From NCBI RefSeq assembly GCF_000153925.1, contig NZ_DS264344.1, positions 1 to 64,000 on the forward strand: a stretch of 64,000 nucleotides of DNA. Direction: 5' to 3'. This document shows, in pieces, positions 47,402-56,204 of this stretch; the stretch's first letter is position 1; every line of letters begins with the position of its first letter. Origin of the DNA: [Ruminococcus] torques ATCC 27756. Lineage in GTDB: Bacteria; Bacillota; Clostridia; Lachnospirales; Lachnospiraceae. The notes under the pieces were generated by a model. The model saw only the letters and a program-made list of their open reading frames with translations, was not told where the DNA came from and did no database searches. Both the position numbers and the translations under genes were made by a program.

Positions 47402-47668
47402 TTGAATAGATCAGAAAGCAGATATTTTGCTACTGCAGCCAGAATGGACGAAGCCTTTCTGACACTTCTGGCAAAAAAAGATTTTGAGTATATTACAGTC
47501 AAAGAAATCTGTGAAGTAGCAGAGGTCAATCGTTCCACCTTATATCTTCACTATGAAACGATGTCAGACTTCCATTACATATGTTACAGGTGTGATTCAG
47601 CAGTGTGTAAAAATGCCACAAAGCGAAACAATGAACGCTGTTTGATAACTTCAAGTTTGTTGAATTAA
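47402..47668 (+). pseudogene. TetR-family regulator, N-terminal fragment
   Basis: From a TTG at 47402 behind GGTGGGA the frame encodes a TetR helix-turn-helix (ARMDEAFLTLLAKKDFEYIT, VKEICEVAEVNRSTLYLHYE). The match stops at about 47577. The next 30 residues are unrelated and run into repeat copy 3, so the ligand-binding domain is gone. Confidence 0.75.
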
Positions 47669-47672
47669 AAAT
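47646..47672 (+). repeat. Cassette-joint repeat, copy 3
   Basis: TAACTTCAAGTTTGTTGAAT and following bases, one change from copy 1. It follows the TetR fragment and precedes another regulator fragment. Confidence 0.62.
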
Positions 47673-47719
47673 CAGAAGAAAGTCCTTACAAACGGCGTCC
47701 AACACAAAAGAGGACCTGG

Positions 47720-48028
47720 ATGACAGTGCCGGAAATGGGAAAGCTGCTGGGATTAAAAAAGACAGATCGATACTGGCTGGTGCATAAAAATGTTTTTGAA
47801 TCAAAAGAGATTGCCGGAAAGATACGAATCAATATTGCCAGCTTTGAAAAATGGTACGCCAATCAGATTAAATATCATAAAGTTACCGGAGAAGAATCAG
47901 GGAAAGAATTAAAATCCTGGTCCTATTCCGTTAAGGAAGTCGCAGATCTGCTGGGGGTTGATGATTATCTTGTTTATGAATTACTCAAGAAAAATCAAAT
48001 AGAACAGGTACATATCTGGATACCGTAG
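47720..48028 (+). pseudogene. Helix-turn-helix protein fragment of a conjugative element
   Basis: A frame of 102 residues with two excisionase-like DNA-binding segments (TVPEMGKLLGLKKTDRYWLV; WSYSVKEVADLLGVDDYLVY). The end (HIWIP) looks like an abrupt junction rather than a natural C-terminus, and a different regulator tail starts there. I take it as a remnant, although expression cannot be excluded. Confidence 0.6.
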
Positions 48029-48264
48029 CAGCATCCACAGATCAGGCAGAACTGAAAACAGTACAGGACTTTCTGGATCGTATTGAGAATCAGGAATTGT
48101 ATCATGTGCTGATCACCGTGGACAGGCTTACCCTTCAGATCGTTCTGATGAAGATCCAGGGGTATAGCACTCATGAAATAGCCAGGTATCTGAAGATTAC
48201 CGAAAAGGCGGTTTACAGGCATATGGACAGGCTGAAAGAAAAAGTGAAGAAGATCTTCGAGTAG
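48008..48264 (+). pseudogene. Sigma-70 region 4-like regulator, C-terminal fragment
   Basis: The frame reads TVQDFLDRIENQELYHVLIT, then LTLQIVLMKIQGYSTHEIAR and YLKITEKAVYRHMDRLKEKV before a TAG at 48262-48264. The last part is a sigma region 4 type helix-turn-helix as found in small sigma-like regulators on Tn916/Tn1549-type elements. There is no start codon or ribosome site, so only the C-terminal part remains. Confidence 0.65.
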
Positions 48265-48280
48265 TTCATGATAATCACAA

Positions 48281-48316
48281 AGCAGGGTGTGAGAACAAAC
48301 TCCACCCTGCTTATCA
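48281..48316 (+). terminator. Hairpin upstream of the exporter cluster
   Basis: AGCAGGGTGTGAG (48281-48293) pairs with CTCCACCCTGCT (48300-48311), leaving one bulged base. The T tail is weak (TATCATTT). Confidence 0.5.
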
Positions 48317-48429
48317 TTTATTAGAAAAAATGAAACTTTTGTCAAAACCAGTATTTGAAAATTTTATCAGTAATAAAGTGCAGAATGCTGTTTGGATTGC
48401 TATTTTTATGCAACTATTTCTTGTTGCTC

Positions 48430-48486
48430 TTGACAAAATAATTTTTAGAGATTAAACTTATAACAGTGTTATATATCACTGTTATA
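48430..48486 (+). promoter_or_regulatory. Promoter and palindromic operator of the TetR/ABC cluster
   Basis: TTGACA (48430-48435), 17 bases, TAAACT (48453-48458). TATAACAGTG (48459-48468) and CACTGTTATA (48477-48486) are exact inverted repeats with an eight-base spacer, just at the transcription start. This is a likely operator for the TetR protein that follows. Confidence 0.72.
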
Positions 48487-48492
48487 TAGGAG

Positions 48493-49116
48493 GTGTGCAA
48501 AATAAACGGAAATGGAACGACTTTAGAAAATATCCACCGGGCAGCGAAAGCAGAATTTTTAGAAAAAGGATATAAAGACGCTTCTCTGCGGAATATTGTG
48601 AAATCCGTGGGAATGACTACCGGAGCCTTTTACGGATATTATAAAAGTAAAGAAGAACTTTTTGAAGCCATCGTTGGTGAGCATTACGAATATATTCTCA
48701 AACGTTTTATAAAGGCACAGCAGGAGTTTGCCGAACTACCAGCTGCCCAGCAGCCGGAAGTCATGAGTGACATTTCGGGGCTTTGTATGTACGATATGCT
48801 CCATTATGCGTACGAACATTTAGAGGAATGTAAACTGATCCTCTGCTGTTCGGAAGGAACAAAATTTGCCAGGCTAATTGATGAAATGGTGGAGATTGAA
48901 GTGGAAGGGACTCATGCCTATCAGGAGGTTTTAAGGAAGCTTGGAAGGCCCTCTCCGCATATCGATCCTTCGCTGGAGCATATTCTGATCACCGGAATGT
49001 TTCATACCTTTTTTGAATTGATCATCCACGAAATGCCGCTCAAAGATGCCGAAAACTACGTCAGAGAAATGCGCGCCTTTTATACAGCGGGATGGATGAA
49101 AATTATGGGGCAGTAA
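48493..49116 (+). CDS. TetR/AcrR-family regulator
   Basis: A protein of 207 residues. The N-terminal helix-turn-helix is clear (AAKAEFLEKGYKDASLRNIV, then GMTTGAFYGYYKSKEELFEA); the rest is the helical ligand-binding domain, with a His/Cys-containing centre. The start is doubtful: the GTG at 48493 overlaps the AGGAGG ribosome site, and no in-frame ATG lies nearby, so the true start may be an unusual codon a few triplets on. It precedes the ABC genes by 110 bases and probably represses them through the palindrome upstream. Confidence 0.85.
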   Translation: MCKINGNGTTLENIHRAAKAEFLEKGYKDASLRNIVKSVGMTTGAFYGYYKSKEELFEAIVGEHYEYILKRFIKAQQEFAELPAAQQPEVMSDISGLCMYDMLHYAYEHLEECKLILCCSEGTKFARLIDEMVEIEVEGTHAYQEVLRKLGRPSPHIDPSLEHILITGMFHTFFELIIHEMPLKDAENYVREMRAFYTAGWMKIMGQ

Positions 49117-49226
49117 TGCCTTATAATTTTTGCTTGGTAGTTAGCTAAAACTAATCTAAATTCGGATATTGTAAGAACATAGACGTGTTCTCTTTATCAT
49201 AAATACAAAGAAAAGGAGGAATTTTT

Positions 49227-50999
49227 TTGAAAAAGCAATCCAATTTATCACGCCTGCTGGAAACTGCAGGCAGCCATAAGTACCTGACCTATACTTCCTG
49301 GGTGCTTTCTGCGATCAGTGCCCTGATTGCTCTGGTACCATTCTATTACATCTGGAAAATGATCAAGGAAGTATTGGAGGTGGCACCGAATTTTGACCAG
49401 GCACAGAACCTGACCGGTAATGGCTGGATGGCAGTATTGTTTGCGGTTATAGCGGTGCTTGTCTACATAGCAGGGCTGATGTGTTCCCATTTGGGAGCAT
49501 TTCGTATTGCCACAAACCTGCGTATCCAGACCATGGAGCATATTGTTAAGTTGCCTCTTGGGTTTGCCGAGAGTTTTGGCAGCGGAAAACTGCGCAAGAT
49601 TGTCAACGAATCCAGCGCAGCCACCGAAACCTATCTCGCCCATCAGCTTCCCGACAGAGCCAATGCCATTGCAACCCCCTGCGGTCTTTTGGTGCTGTTG
49701 TTCGTGTTTGACTGGAGACTGGGACTATTGAGTCTTGTTCCGGTTGTGCTGGGGTTTCTGATCATGATGGCAATGACCGGAAAGCAGATGCAGGAAAAGA
49801 TGAAAGAATACCAGAATGCGCTGGATGATATGTCTAATGAAGCGGTAGAGTATGTCCGTGGGATTCCGGTGGTAAAAACCTTTGGCCAGACGATCTTTTC
49901 CTTTAAGAAGTTTAAAGACTCCATTGACCGGTATAAAGTATGGGTGATTGCTTATACCAGGCAGCTTCGGACACCGATGATGTTCTATACAGCTGCGATC
50001 AACGGCGTTTTTGCCACACTGATTGCCGGAGGACTGTTGCTTACGCAAGACGGTGTGACTTCCGGTTTCTTACTGGATCTTATTTTCTATATCATCATTA
50101 CACCGGTTATTTCTGTCACACTGACACGCATTATGTTCCAAAGTGAAAACGCCATGATCGTAGACGACGCTTTACAGAGAATTGACAGCGTTTTGCATTT
50201 GAAGCCTCTGGAGGAAACGAAACATTCAAAGCATCCTCAAAACGCTTCCGTGGAGCTGAAATCGGTTCATTTCAGCTATGATGGAGAAAAAGAAGTATTA
50301 AAAGATATTTCACTGACCATTCCTGCAGGACAGACGGTAGCTTTTGTAGGTCCATCCGGCGGTGGAAAAACAACCCTTGCCAACCTGATTTCCCGATTCT
50401 TTGATCCCCAGAGCGGAATGGTAAAAATCGGTGGTGTTAATGTGAAAGACATCCCGAAAGAGGAACTCATGAACACGGTGTCTTTCGTATTTCAGAACAG
50501 CCGTCTGATCAAGGCATCCATTCTGGAAAATGTGCGTATGGGAAAACCGGAAGCTGCCCGTGAGGAAGTTCTGACTGCCCTTCATCACGCGCAATGCGAT
50601 GATATTCTGGAAAAACTCCCACAGGGTGTGGATACGGTCATCGGTACAAAGGGTGTCTATCTTTCCGGCGGCGAGCAGCAACGAATTGCCATTGCCCGTG
50701 TGATGCTGAAAAATGCTCCGATTATCATTCTGGATGAAGCCACTGCCTTTGCTGACCCGGATAACGAAAGCCGCGTACAGGCTGCTTTCTCAAGACTTTC
50801 CGAGGGTAAGACCGTGATTATGATTGCCCACAGGCTTTCTACCGTAACAAATGTGGATCAGATTTTTGTCATTTGCGACGGACGGGTTGCCGAGTGCGGA
50901 AACAGTCGCGAATTGCTTGCAAAAGACGGTATATTCAGCCGTATGTGGAAAAATTACCAGACTTCCGTGCAATGGAAGGTAACAAAGGAGGTGCAGTGA
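49227..50999 (+). CDS. ABC exporter subunit 1 (fused permease-ATPase)
   Basis: A protein of 590 residues with a TTG start behind AAGGAGGA. Six TM helices (about residues 18-310) precede the ATPase domain: Walker A GPSGGGKTTLAN, signature LSGGEQQRIAIARV, Walker B IIILDEATAFADPDNE. The ATAFADP form after Walker B, in place of the common ATSALD, recalls the YbtPQ/IrtAB siderophore-linked group. The stop is one base ahead of the next ABC gene, so the two form a heterodimer. Confidence 0.88.
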   Translation: MKKQSNLSRLLETAGSHKYLTYTSWVLSAISALIALVPFYYIWKMIKEVLEVAPNFDQAQNLTGNGWMAVLFAVIAVLVYIAGLMCSHLGAFRIATNLRIQTMEHIVKLPLGFAESFGSGKLRKIVNESSAATETYLAHQLPDRANAIATPCGLLVLLFVFDWRLGLLSLVPVVLGFLIMMAMTGKQMQEKMKEYQNALDDMSNEAVEYVRGIPVVKTFGQTIFSFKKFKDSIDRYKVWVIAYTRQLRTPMMFYTAAINGVFATLIAGGLLLTQDGVTSGFLLDLIFYIIITPVISVTLTRIMFQSENAMIVDDALQRIDSVLHLKPLEETKHSKHPQNASVELKSVHFSYDGEKEVLKDISLTIPAGQTVAFVGPSGGGKTTLANLISRFFDPQSGMVKIGGVNVKDIPKEELMNTVSFVFQNSRLIKASILENVRMGKPEAAREEVLTALHHAQCDDILEKLPQGVDTVIGTKGVYLSGGEQQRIAIARVMLKNAPIIILDEATAFADPDNESRVQAAFSRLSEGKTVIMIAHRLSTVTNVDQIFVICDGRVAECGNSRELLAKDGIFSRMWKNYQTSVQWKVTKEVQ

Positions 51000-51000
51000 T

Positions 51001-52734
51001 ATGATCAAAAAACTGCAGAAAAAATATGCCCTGTCTGAACAGGGAGCAAAAGACCTGATCAAAGGCTGCCTGGCCTGTGTCCTTCAGAATCTGTCTTTTA
51101 TGTTTCCGGTGGGACTTTTATATTACCTGGTCAGCGATCTGATGAACGGGGGTGTTCCCGGTGGGAAAATTCCATTTTATGTGGCAGGCTGCGTGGTGTG
51201 TATCGGCTTGATTCTGCTGACCACTTTCTTTCAATACAATGCGACCTATTTTGCCACTTACAAAGAAAGCGGTATCCGCCGCATTACCCTGGCAGAGCAT
51301 CTGCGCAAAATCCCCCTTTCCTTTTTCGGGAAAAAGGATTTAGCCGATCTTACCAGTACCATTATGGCGGATTGCACCTTCCTGGAGCAGAGTTTTTCGC
51401 ATTTTATCCCTGAGCTTGCGGGTTCGATCATTTCTACAGTTCTGATTTCCATTGGTCTGCTCTTTACGGACTGGAGAATGGCACTGGCTGCCTTATGGGT
51501 TCTGCCGGTTGCCTTTGCGATTGTGGGATTTTCCGCAAAGATTCAGGAAAATCTGAATCAGAAAGCCATGGATGTAAAGATGGCCTGCGCAGACGGGATA
51601 CAGGAGTGCATTGAAACGGTTCGTGACCTGAAAGCGAACAATGCGGAACAGGCATATTTAAAAGGTCTGGAAAAGAAGATCCGTGCCGTGGAGCATCGTT
51701 CCATCCTCAATGAATTCGGCCTTGCTGTTTTTGTGGTTTCCGCATCGCTGGTGCTGAAGCTTGGTATTGCAACGGTTGCGCTGGTGGGAGCTGTTTTGCT
51801 CATGCAAGGAAGCCTCTCCGTGCTTACATTCTTTATGTTCCTTCTGGTAGTATCCCGTTTATATGACCCTCTGCAGGGCGCACTCCAGAATCTTGCGGCA
51901 GTCATCAGTACACGAACCAACATTGCCCGTATGAATGAAATTCTCGATCATCCGATCCAGCAGGGCAGCGACAGGCTTTCCAATCAGGGGTATGATATTG
52001 TCTTTGACCATGTTGGGTTTGCCTACAATACCGGAGAAACCGTATTGAAAGATGTTTCCTTTACGGCAAAACAGGGAGAGGTTACGGCTTTGGTCGGCCC
52101 ATCTGGCGGCGGAAAAACAACCGTATCCCGGCTGGCAGCAAGGTTCTGGGATATTAACAGAGGAAAGATTACCGTGGGAGGCATGGATGTATCCCGAATT
52201 GACCCGGAAACACTGCTTTCTCTGTATTCCATCGTATTCCAGGATGTTACACTGTTTGACAATACGATTCTGGAAAATATCCGAATCGGAAACAAAGACG
52301 CCACAGATGAACAAGTCATTGCTGCTGCGAAACTTGCCAATGTGGATGAATTTGCGGAAAAACTGCCGGATGGATGGCATACCAATATCGGGGAAAATGG
52401 CTGTGAACTTTCCGGCGGAGAGCGCCAGCGTATCTCTATTGCCCGTGCATTTCTGAAAAATGCGCCGATCATTCTTTTAGATGAAGCTACTGCTTCCCTG
52501 GATGTGGAGAATGAAACTCTGATACAGACAGCCCTTTCCCGTCTGATCGCAGATAAAACGGTTCTGGTCATCGCCCACAGGATGCGTACCGTAGCAGGAG
52601 CAGATAAAATTGTTGTCCTTTCTGATGGCACCGTGGCAGAAGAAGGATCACCAAAGGATCTGGAAGAAAAGAATGGTGTATATGCCCATATGGTAAAACT
52701 GCAGACAGAAAGCCAGAATTGGAAACTTGCATAA
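51001..52734 (+). CDS. ABC exporter subunit 2 (fused permease-ATPase)
   Basis: A protein of 577 residues. The TM domain spans about residues 25-310; the ATPase has Walker A GPSGGGKTTVSRL, signature LSGGERQRISIARA and Walker B IILLDEATASLDVENE. Its ATASLD form is the standard one and differs from subunit 1, as expected for an asymmetric pair. The ATG at 51001 follows AAAGGAGGTG inside the upstream gene's end. It is followed 19 bases later by the methyltransferase gene. Confidence 0.88.
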   Translation: MIKKLQKKYALSEQGAKDLIKGCLACVLQNLSFMFPVGLLYYLVSDLMNGGVPGGKIPFYVAGCVVCIGLILLTTFFQYNATYFATYKESGIRRITLAEHLRKIPLSFFGKKDLADLTSTIMADCTFLEQSFSHFIPELAGSIISTVLISIGLLFTDWRMALAALWVLPVAFAIVGFSAKIQENLNQKAMDVKMACADGIQECIETVRDLKANNAEQAYLKGLEKKIRAVEHRSILNEFGLAVFVVSASLVLKLGIATVALVGAVLLMQGSLSVLTFFMFLLVVSRLYDPLQGALQNLAAVISTRTNIARMNEILDHPIQQGSDRLSNQGYDIVFDHVGFAYNTGETVLKDVSFTAKQGEVTALVGPSGGGKTTVSRLAARFWDINRGKITVGGMDVSRIDPETLLSLYSIVFQDVTLFDNTILENIRIGNKDATDEQVIAAAKLANVDEFAEKLPDGWHTNIGENGCELSGGERQRISIARAFLKNAPIILLDEATASLDVENETLIQTALSRLIADKTVLVIAHRMRTVAGADKIVVLSDGTVAEEGSPKDLEEKNGVYAHMVKLQTESQNWKLA

Positions 52735-52753
52735 AGAAAAAGGAGGGCTGGTT

Positions 52754-53560
52754 ATGCAAACATTAGGCGTTGTGGAGGATACCCTGTTTGTCCCTATGCT
52801 GGGCAGAATCTATGCCAGTGAGCATTACCCGCAAATTTTATATGATAAAAAAGCATTGGAATTGAAAAAGAAGCTACCTTCAGACTTGATTAAACAGAAT
52901 ATGCAGAGCCAGTATACCCTTTTGGCCTCTGCTTCCCGGTCTGCTAATATGGATCGGATTATTCGGACTTTTCTGGAACGCAGACCGGACGGTGTGATTG
53001 TCCAGTTGGGCTGTGGTCTGGAGACAACCTATCACCGATGTGATAACGGAAAGACACACTGGTATGCCATGGATCTGCCTCATGTAATCGAATACCGGCG
53101 GGGACTTCTTCCCGAACCAGAGAGGGAATTATATATTTCCGGGGATGCCTTTGCAAAGGATTGGATCAAAAAAGTTCGCAATGATGTACTTGATGCTCCT
53201 ATTCTCGTTACTGCAGGCGGGTTATTTCATTATTTTGAGGAACATAAGGTCATTGCCCTTCTGCGTATGATTGGGCAATTTGGAAATATGGAAGTTGTTT
53301 TTGATACGGTGAACAAAAGAGGAATGACCATGATGAAGAAAAAATATATGAAACAGGTCGGCCATGCCGATGCACAAATGTTTTTTTATGTGGATTCAGC
53401 GGAAGAACTGGCAGCAAAGATCGGGGGTAATGTGAAGGTGATTGCGGAGGAACCATACTATCGTTACATCCCTAAAAATGGCTTAAAGCTATCCACAAAG
53501 GTCAGTATGACAGTTTCTGATCAATTCAAGATGGTAAAGATGATACATCTAAAACTATAG
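52754..53560 (+). CDS. Class I SAM methyltransferase, LCM-like
   Basis: A protein of 268 residues with motif I VIVQLGCGLETTYHR, followed by WYAMDLPHVIEYRR and LVTAGGLFHYFEE. This pattern is that of the leucine carboxyl methyltransferase-like family, which makes methyl esters or O-methyl groups on small molecules. The frame opens at 52727, inside the ABC gene, but the ATG at 52754 has AGGAGGG. Co-transcription with the exporter suggests it modifies the exported molecule or a toxic substrate; this is inference. Confidence 0.82.
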   Translation: MQTLGVVEDTLFVPMLGRIYASEHYPQILYDKKALELKKKLPSDLIKQNMQSQYTLLASASRSANMDRIIRTFLERRPDGVIVQLGCGLETTYHRCDNGKTHWYAMDLPHVIEYRRGLLPEPERELYISGDAFAKDWIKKVRNDVLDAPILVTAGGLFHYFEEHKVIALLRMIGQFGNMEVVFDTVNKRGMTMMKKKYMKQVGHADAQMFFYVDSAEELAAKIGGNVKVIAEEPYYRYIPKNGLKLSTKVSMTVSDQFKMVKMIHLKL

Positions 53561-53581
53561 TGGATATACAATATCAGAGAG

Positions 53582-53854
53582 ATAGAACTTTATCATTTTT
53601 TCGGACGCACTGATGAAACACCATCAAAAGCCGCCTTCTATCACCAGCGTGCAAAATTAAAAGATAATGCACTATGGGAACTTTTGCAAATCTTTAACCA
53701 GAAGCTTCAACCAACTCTATACAGAAACCGTTATCGTTTGGTTGCTTGTGACGGTTCTGTTGCTGATGAAGTTGATCCGGAACTTCTGGCAAAAGTATTG
53801 GCTAATCCAGAGATGTGGGCATTGCTCAATTCACTGGCGAAAACGATGAAGTAA
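53582..53854 (+). pseudogene. Chimeric remnant: IS4-type transposase joined to integrase C-terminus
   Basis: One frame follows directly from the methyltransferase stop. Its first part (ELYHFFGRTDETPSKAAFYH, QRAKLKDNALWELLQIFNQK, RYRLVACDGS) is the N-terminal region of an IS4-family transposase. Its last part (VADEVDPELLAKVLANPEMW, ALLNSLAKTMK) is a tyrosine-recombinase tail, the same as that at 59,144. The junction is near 53,760. Neither piece has a catalytic centre. Confidence 0.72.
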
Positions 53855-53968
53855 TGAAAAATAGTGAAAAAATAGTGTGATTTTAGTGAAAAAACAATTC
53901 ATAAAACGATATAATATATGGATAAAATGAGGATATTTATTGTGTATATGGATATTCTATCTCCATCA
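53818..53968 (+). repeat. Direct repeat A flanking the riboflavin operon
   Basis: 151 bases nearly identical to 59108-59259. It starts in the recombinase tail (ALLNSLAKTMK, stop), then runs through A/T-rich sequence (AATAGTGAAAAAATAGTG) to TCTATCTCCATCA. Confidence 0.88.
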
Positions 53969-53995
53969 GTAAACTAAGTAAAATAAAAATTCTGC

Positions 53996-54024
53996 TTTAC
54001 AAATAACAGATAAAGTATTAAAAT
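53996..54024 (+). promoter_or_regulatory. Riboflavin operon promoter
   Basis: TTTACA (53996-54001), 17 bases, TAAAAT (54019-54024); start expected near 54031, at the edge of the FMN aptamer. Confidence 0.65.
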
Positions 54025-54034
54025 AAACAAAAAG

Positions 54035-54150
54035 ATATCTTCAGGGCAGGGTGAGATTCCCTACCGGCGGTAAAGCCCGCGAGCCGAGAGGCATGATCCG
54101 GTGAGATTCCGGGGCCGACAGTACAGTCTGGATGGAAGAAGATGATAGTA
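54035..54150 (+). promoter_or_regulatory. FMN riboswitch (RFN element)
   Basis: The canonical conserved blocks are present in order: CTTCAGGGCAGGGTGAGATT, CCCTACCGGCGG, GCCCGCGAGCCG, GATCCGGTGAGATTCCGGGG, CCGACAGTACAGTCTGGATG and the closing GAAGAAGAT. FMN binding would favour the downstream terminators and lower expression of the rib genes. Confidence 0.96.
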
Positions 54151-54185
54151 CAGTTGATTTTTTGTATGAATGAATGTAGTATCAG

Positions 54186-54219
54186 AGCTCTGAGATGGTG
54201 ATCCATTTCAGAGCTTTTT
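54186..54219 (+). terminator. Riboswitch expression-platform terminator
   Basis: AGCTCTGAGATGG (54186-54198) pairs with CCATTTCAGAGCT (54203-54215, one G-U) and five T. It is placed for FMN-dependent termination. Confidence 0.82.
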
Positions 54220-54273
54220 ATATAGGAAAATCAGACATTCATTTATCAATCATATGTAACAGATCAATTCCAC

Positions 54274-54301
54274 CCTGCAGATATTTCTGCAGGCTTTTTT
54301 T
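54274..54301 (+). terminator. Second terminator between riboswitch and ribD
   Basis: CCTGCAG / CTGCAGG (54274-54280, 54287-54293) followed by C and seven T. It adds a second stop before ribD. Confidence 0.75.
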
Positions 54302-54423
54302 GTATCTGGTACATCGTTTTCGAAATAACTATACCATTCACTTGTCTGTGAATCCGATTGCACATGTTTAAAAGCCTCGGCGTAGCCCAGGCAAAGAACA
54401 GGAATAAGAAAGAAGGAATAGAA

Positions 54424-55551
54424 ATGACGGATCAGGAATATATGCTTCGGGCTATTCAACTGGCCAAAAAAGGAGAAGGCTGGACGAATCCCAATCCTAT
54501 GGTAGGGGCAGTGATCGTAAAAGACGGAAAGATCATCGGGGAAGGCTATCATAAAAAGTATGGAGAACTTCACGCGGAACGTAATGCAATTGCTTCTCTT
54601 ACAGAATCAGCAGAAGGTGCGGTGATTTATGTCACGTTGGAGCCTTGCTGTCATCATGGTAAAACACCTCCATGTACGGAAGCGATCATTGAACAGAAGA
54701 TCAGAAAAGTGGTGATCGGTTCCAGAGATCCGAATCCGAAAGTGGCAGGAAAAGGTGTACAGATGTTAAGGGAAGCCGGTGTAACAGTAGTTGAAGATTT
54801 TATGAGAGAAGAATGTGATCAGCTGAACCCGGTGTTTTTCCATTATATTACTACGAAGACTCCTTATGTGGTAATGAAGTATGCCATGACACTGGATGGG
54901 AAGATCGCAACGAAAACAGGAGCATCAAAATGGATCACCGGAGAATCTGCACGAAAAGAAGTACAGCATATGCGGCATCAGTACATGGGAATCATGGCTG
55001 GTATTGGAACTGTGCTTGCAGATGATCCGATGTTAAACGTCCGGGTAGAAGGCTGGAAAAGTCCTGTCAGGATTGTGTGTGACAGTAAGCTCAGGATCCC
55101 GCCGGGCAGTCAGATTGTAAAAAGTGCGGAAAAGTACCGGACGATCGTGGCTTATGCAGAACAGAAAAATGCAAAAGAGAAAATAAAAATATTACATACC
55201 ATGGGAGTTGAAACCATTTACTGTCCCGACGAAAAGAATCAGATAGACCTTAAGAAGCTGATGGCAGATCTTGGAAACAGAGGCATTGACAGCATCCTCC
55301 TGGAGGGAGGAGGTACGTTAAATGACAGTGCACTGCGAGTTGGAATTGTAAAGGAAGTACAGGCTTTTGTGGCACCAAAGCTGTTTGGCGGTGTGGCTGG
55401 GAAGACACCGGTAGAGGGTATTGGAGTTGAACTGCCGTCTGAAGCAGTGGAACTGAAATATACAGATATCTGCCAGATCGGTGAGGATATCCGGATAAAA
55501 TGTCAGGTGTGTGATAAAAAACAGGAGGAATCATGTTTACAGGAATCGTAG
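54424..55551 (+). CDS. ribD: Bifunctional riboflavin deaminase/reductase RibD
   Basis: A protein of 375 residues. The N-terminal deaminase has zinc motif HAERNAI and EPCCHHGKTPPCTEA; the C-terminal reductase (about residues 148-360) carries KYAMTLDGKIATKTGASKWI and LLEGGGTLNDSAL. It performs two consecutive steps on the pyrimidine intermediate. An in-frame start at 54358 exists, but the ATG at 54424 with GAAGGAATAG matches the family start (MTDQEYMLRAIQLAKKG). Its 3' end overlaps ribE by 19 bases. Confidence 0.95.
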   Translation: MTDQEYMLRAIQLAKKGEGWTNPNPMVGAVIVKDGKIIGEGYHKKYGELHAERNAIASLTESAEGAVIYVTLEPCCHHGKTPPCTEAIIEQKIRKVVIGSRDPNPKVAGKGVQMLREAGVTVVEDFMREECDQLNPVFFHYITTKTPYVVMKYAMTLDGKIATKTGASKWITGESARKEVQHMRHQYMGIMAGIGTVLADDPMLNVRVEGWKSPVRIVCDSKLRIPPGSQIVKSAEKYRTIVAYAEQKNAKEKIKILHTMGVETIYCPDEKNQIDLKKLMADLGNRGIDSILLEGGGTLNDSALRVGIVKEVQAFVAPKLFGGVAGKTPVEGIGVELPSEAVELKYTDICQIGEDIRIKCQVCDKKQEESCLQES

Positions 55552-56186
55552 AAGAGAAAGGAAAAGTCCGTTATATACAGCTGACAGGGGAATCAGGGAT
55601 CCTGGCAGTGAAAGCCCGGAAAGTCCTGGAAGGGACAAGGATCGGTGACAGTATCGCTGTGAATGGTGTGTGTCTGACAGTTACGTCGATTCAGCCGGAC
55701 GGATTTACTGCCGATGTGATGGCAGAGACGATCAGAAGAAGCAGTCTTGGCAGCTGCAAGGCCGGAAGCCAGGTAAACCTGGAACGTGCAATGGCTGCAG
55801 ACGGCAGGTTCGGGGGACACATAGTAAGCGGCCATATTGATGGGACTGGCGTGATACGTTCCATGCTCCGGGAAGAAAATGCCATCTGGGTATCAATTGA
55901 GACATCGCCACAGATTTTGCATCTGATTGTGGAAAAAGGATCCGTCTGTATTGATGGGATCAGCCTGACAGTTGCAAGGGTTGATGAAGCTGGTTTTCAG
56001 GTGTCGGTCATTCCACATACAGGAGAAGAAACCACTCTTTTGGAAAAGGTGCCGGGGGATCTGGTTAATCTGGAAAATGATGTGATCGGAAAATACGTAG
56101 AAAAACTGCTTGGCATCAGAAAAAACGAAGAAGAGAAAAAAGAATCCGGAATTACGATGGAGTTTCTTGAAGAATTCGGGTTTTAG
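55533..56186 (+). CDS. ribE: Riboflavin synthase, alpha subunit
   Basis: A protein of 217 residues with the duplicated lumazine-binding fold: MFTGIVEEKGKVRYI with VNGVCLTV in the first barrel, GHIVSGHIDGTG with IDGISLTVARVD in the second. It dismutates two lumazines into riboflavin. The ATG at 55533 has CAGGAGG inside ribD. The C-terminus has a short charged extension (NEEEKKESGITMEFLEEFGF). It is followed by ribBA after 18 bases. Confidence 0.95.
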   Translation: MFTGIVEEKGKVRYIQLTGESGILAVKARKVLEGTRIGDSIAVNGVCLTVTSIQPDGFTADVMAETIRRSSLGSCKAGSQVNLERAMAADGRFGGHIVSGHIDGTGVIRSMLREENAIWVSIETSPQILHLIVEKGSVCIDGISLTVARVDEAGFQVSVIPHTGEETTLLEKVPGDLVNLENDVIGKYVEKLLGIRKNEEEKKESGITMEFLEEFGF

Positions 56187-56204
56187 AACAGGAGGATATA
56201 CACT

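Noticed and set aside
46966-47538. 190-codon minus-strand frame
   Set aside because: It runs antisense to the small membrane protein and TetR fragment, has no ribosome site and resembles no family; it is a shadow frame.
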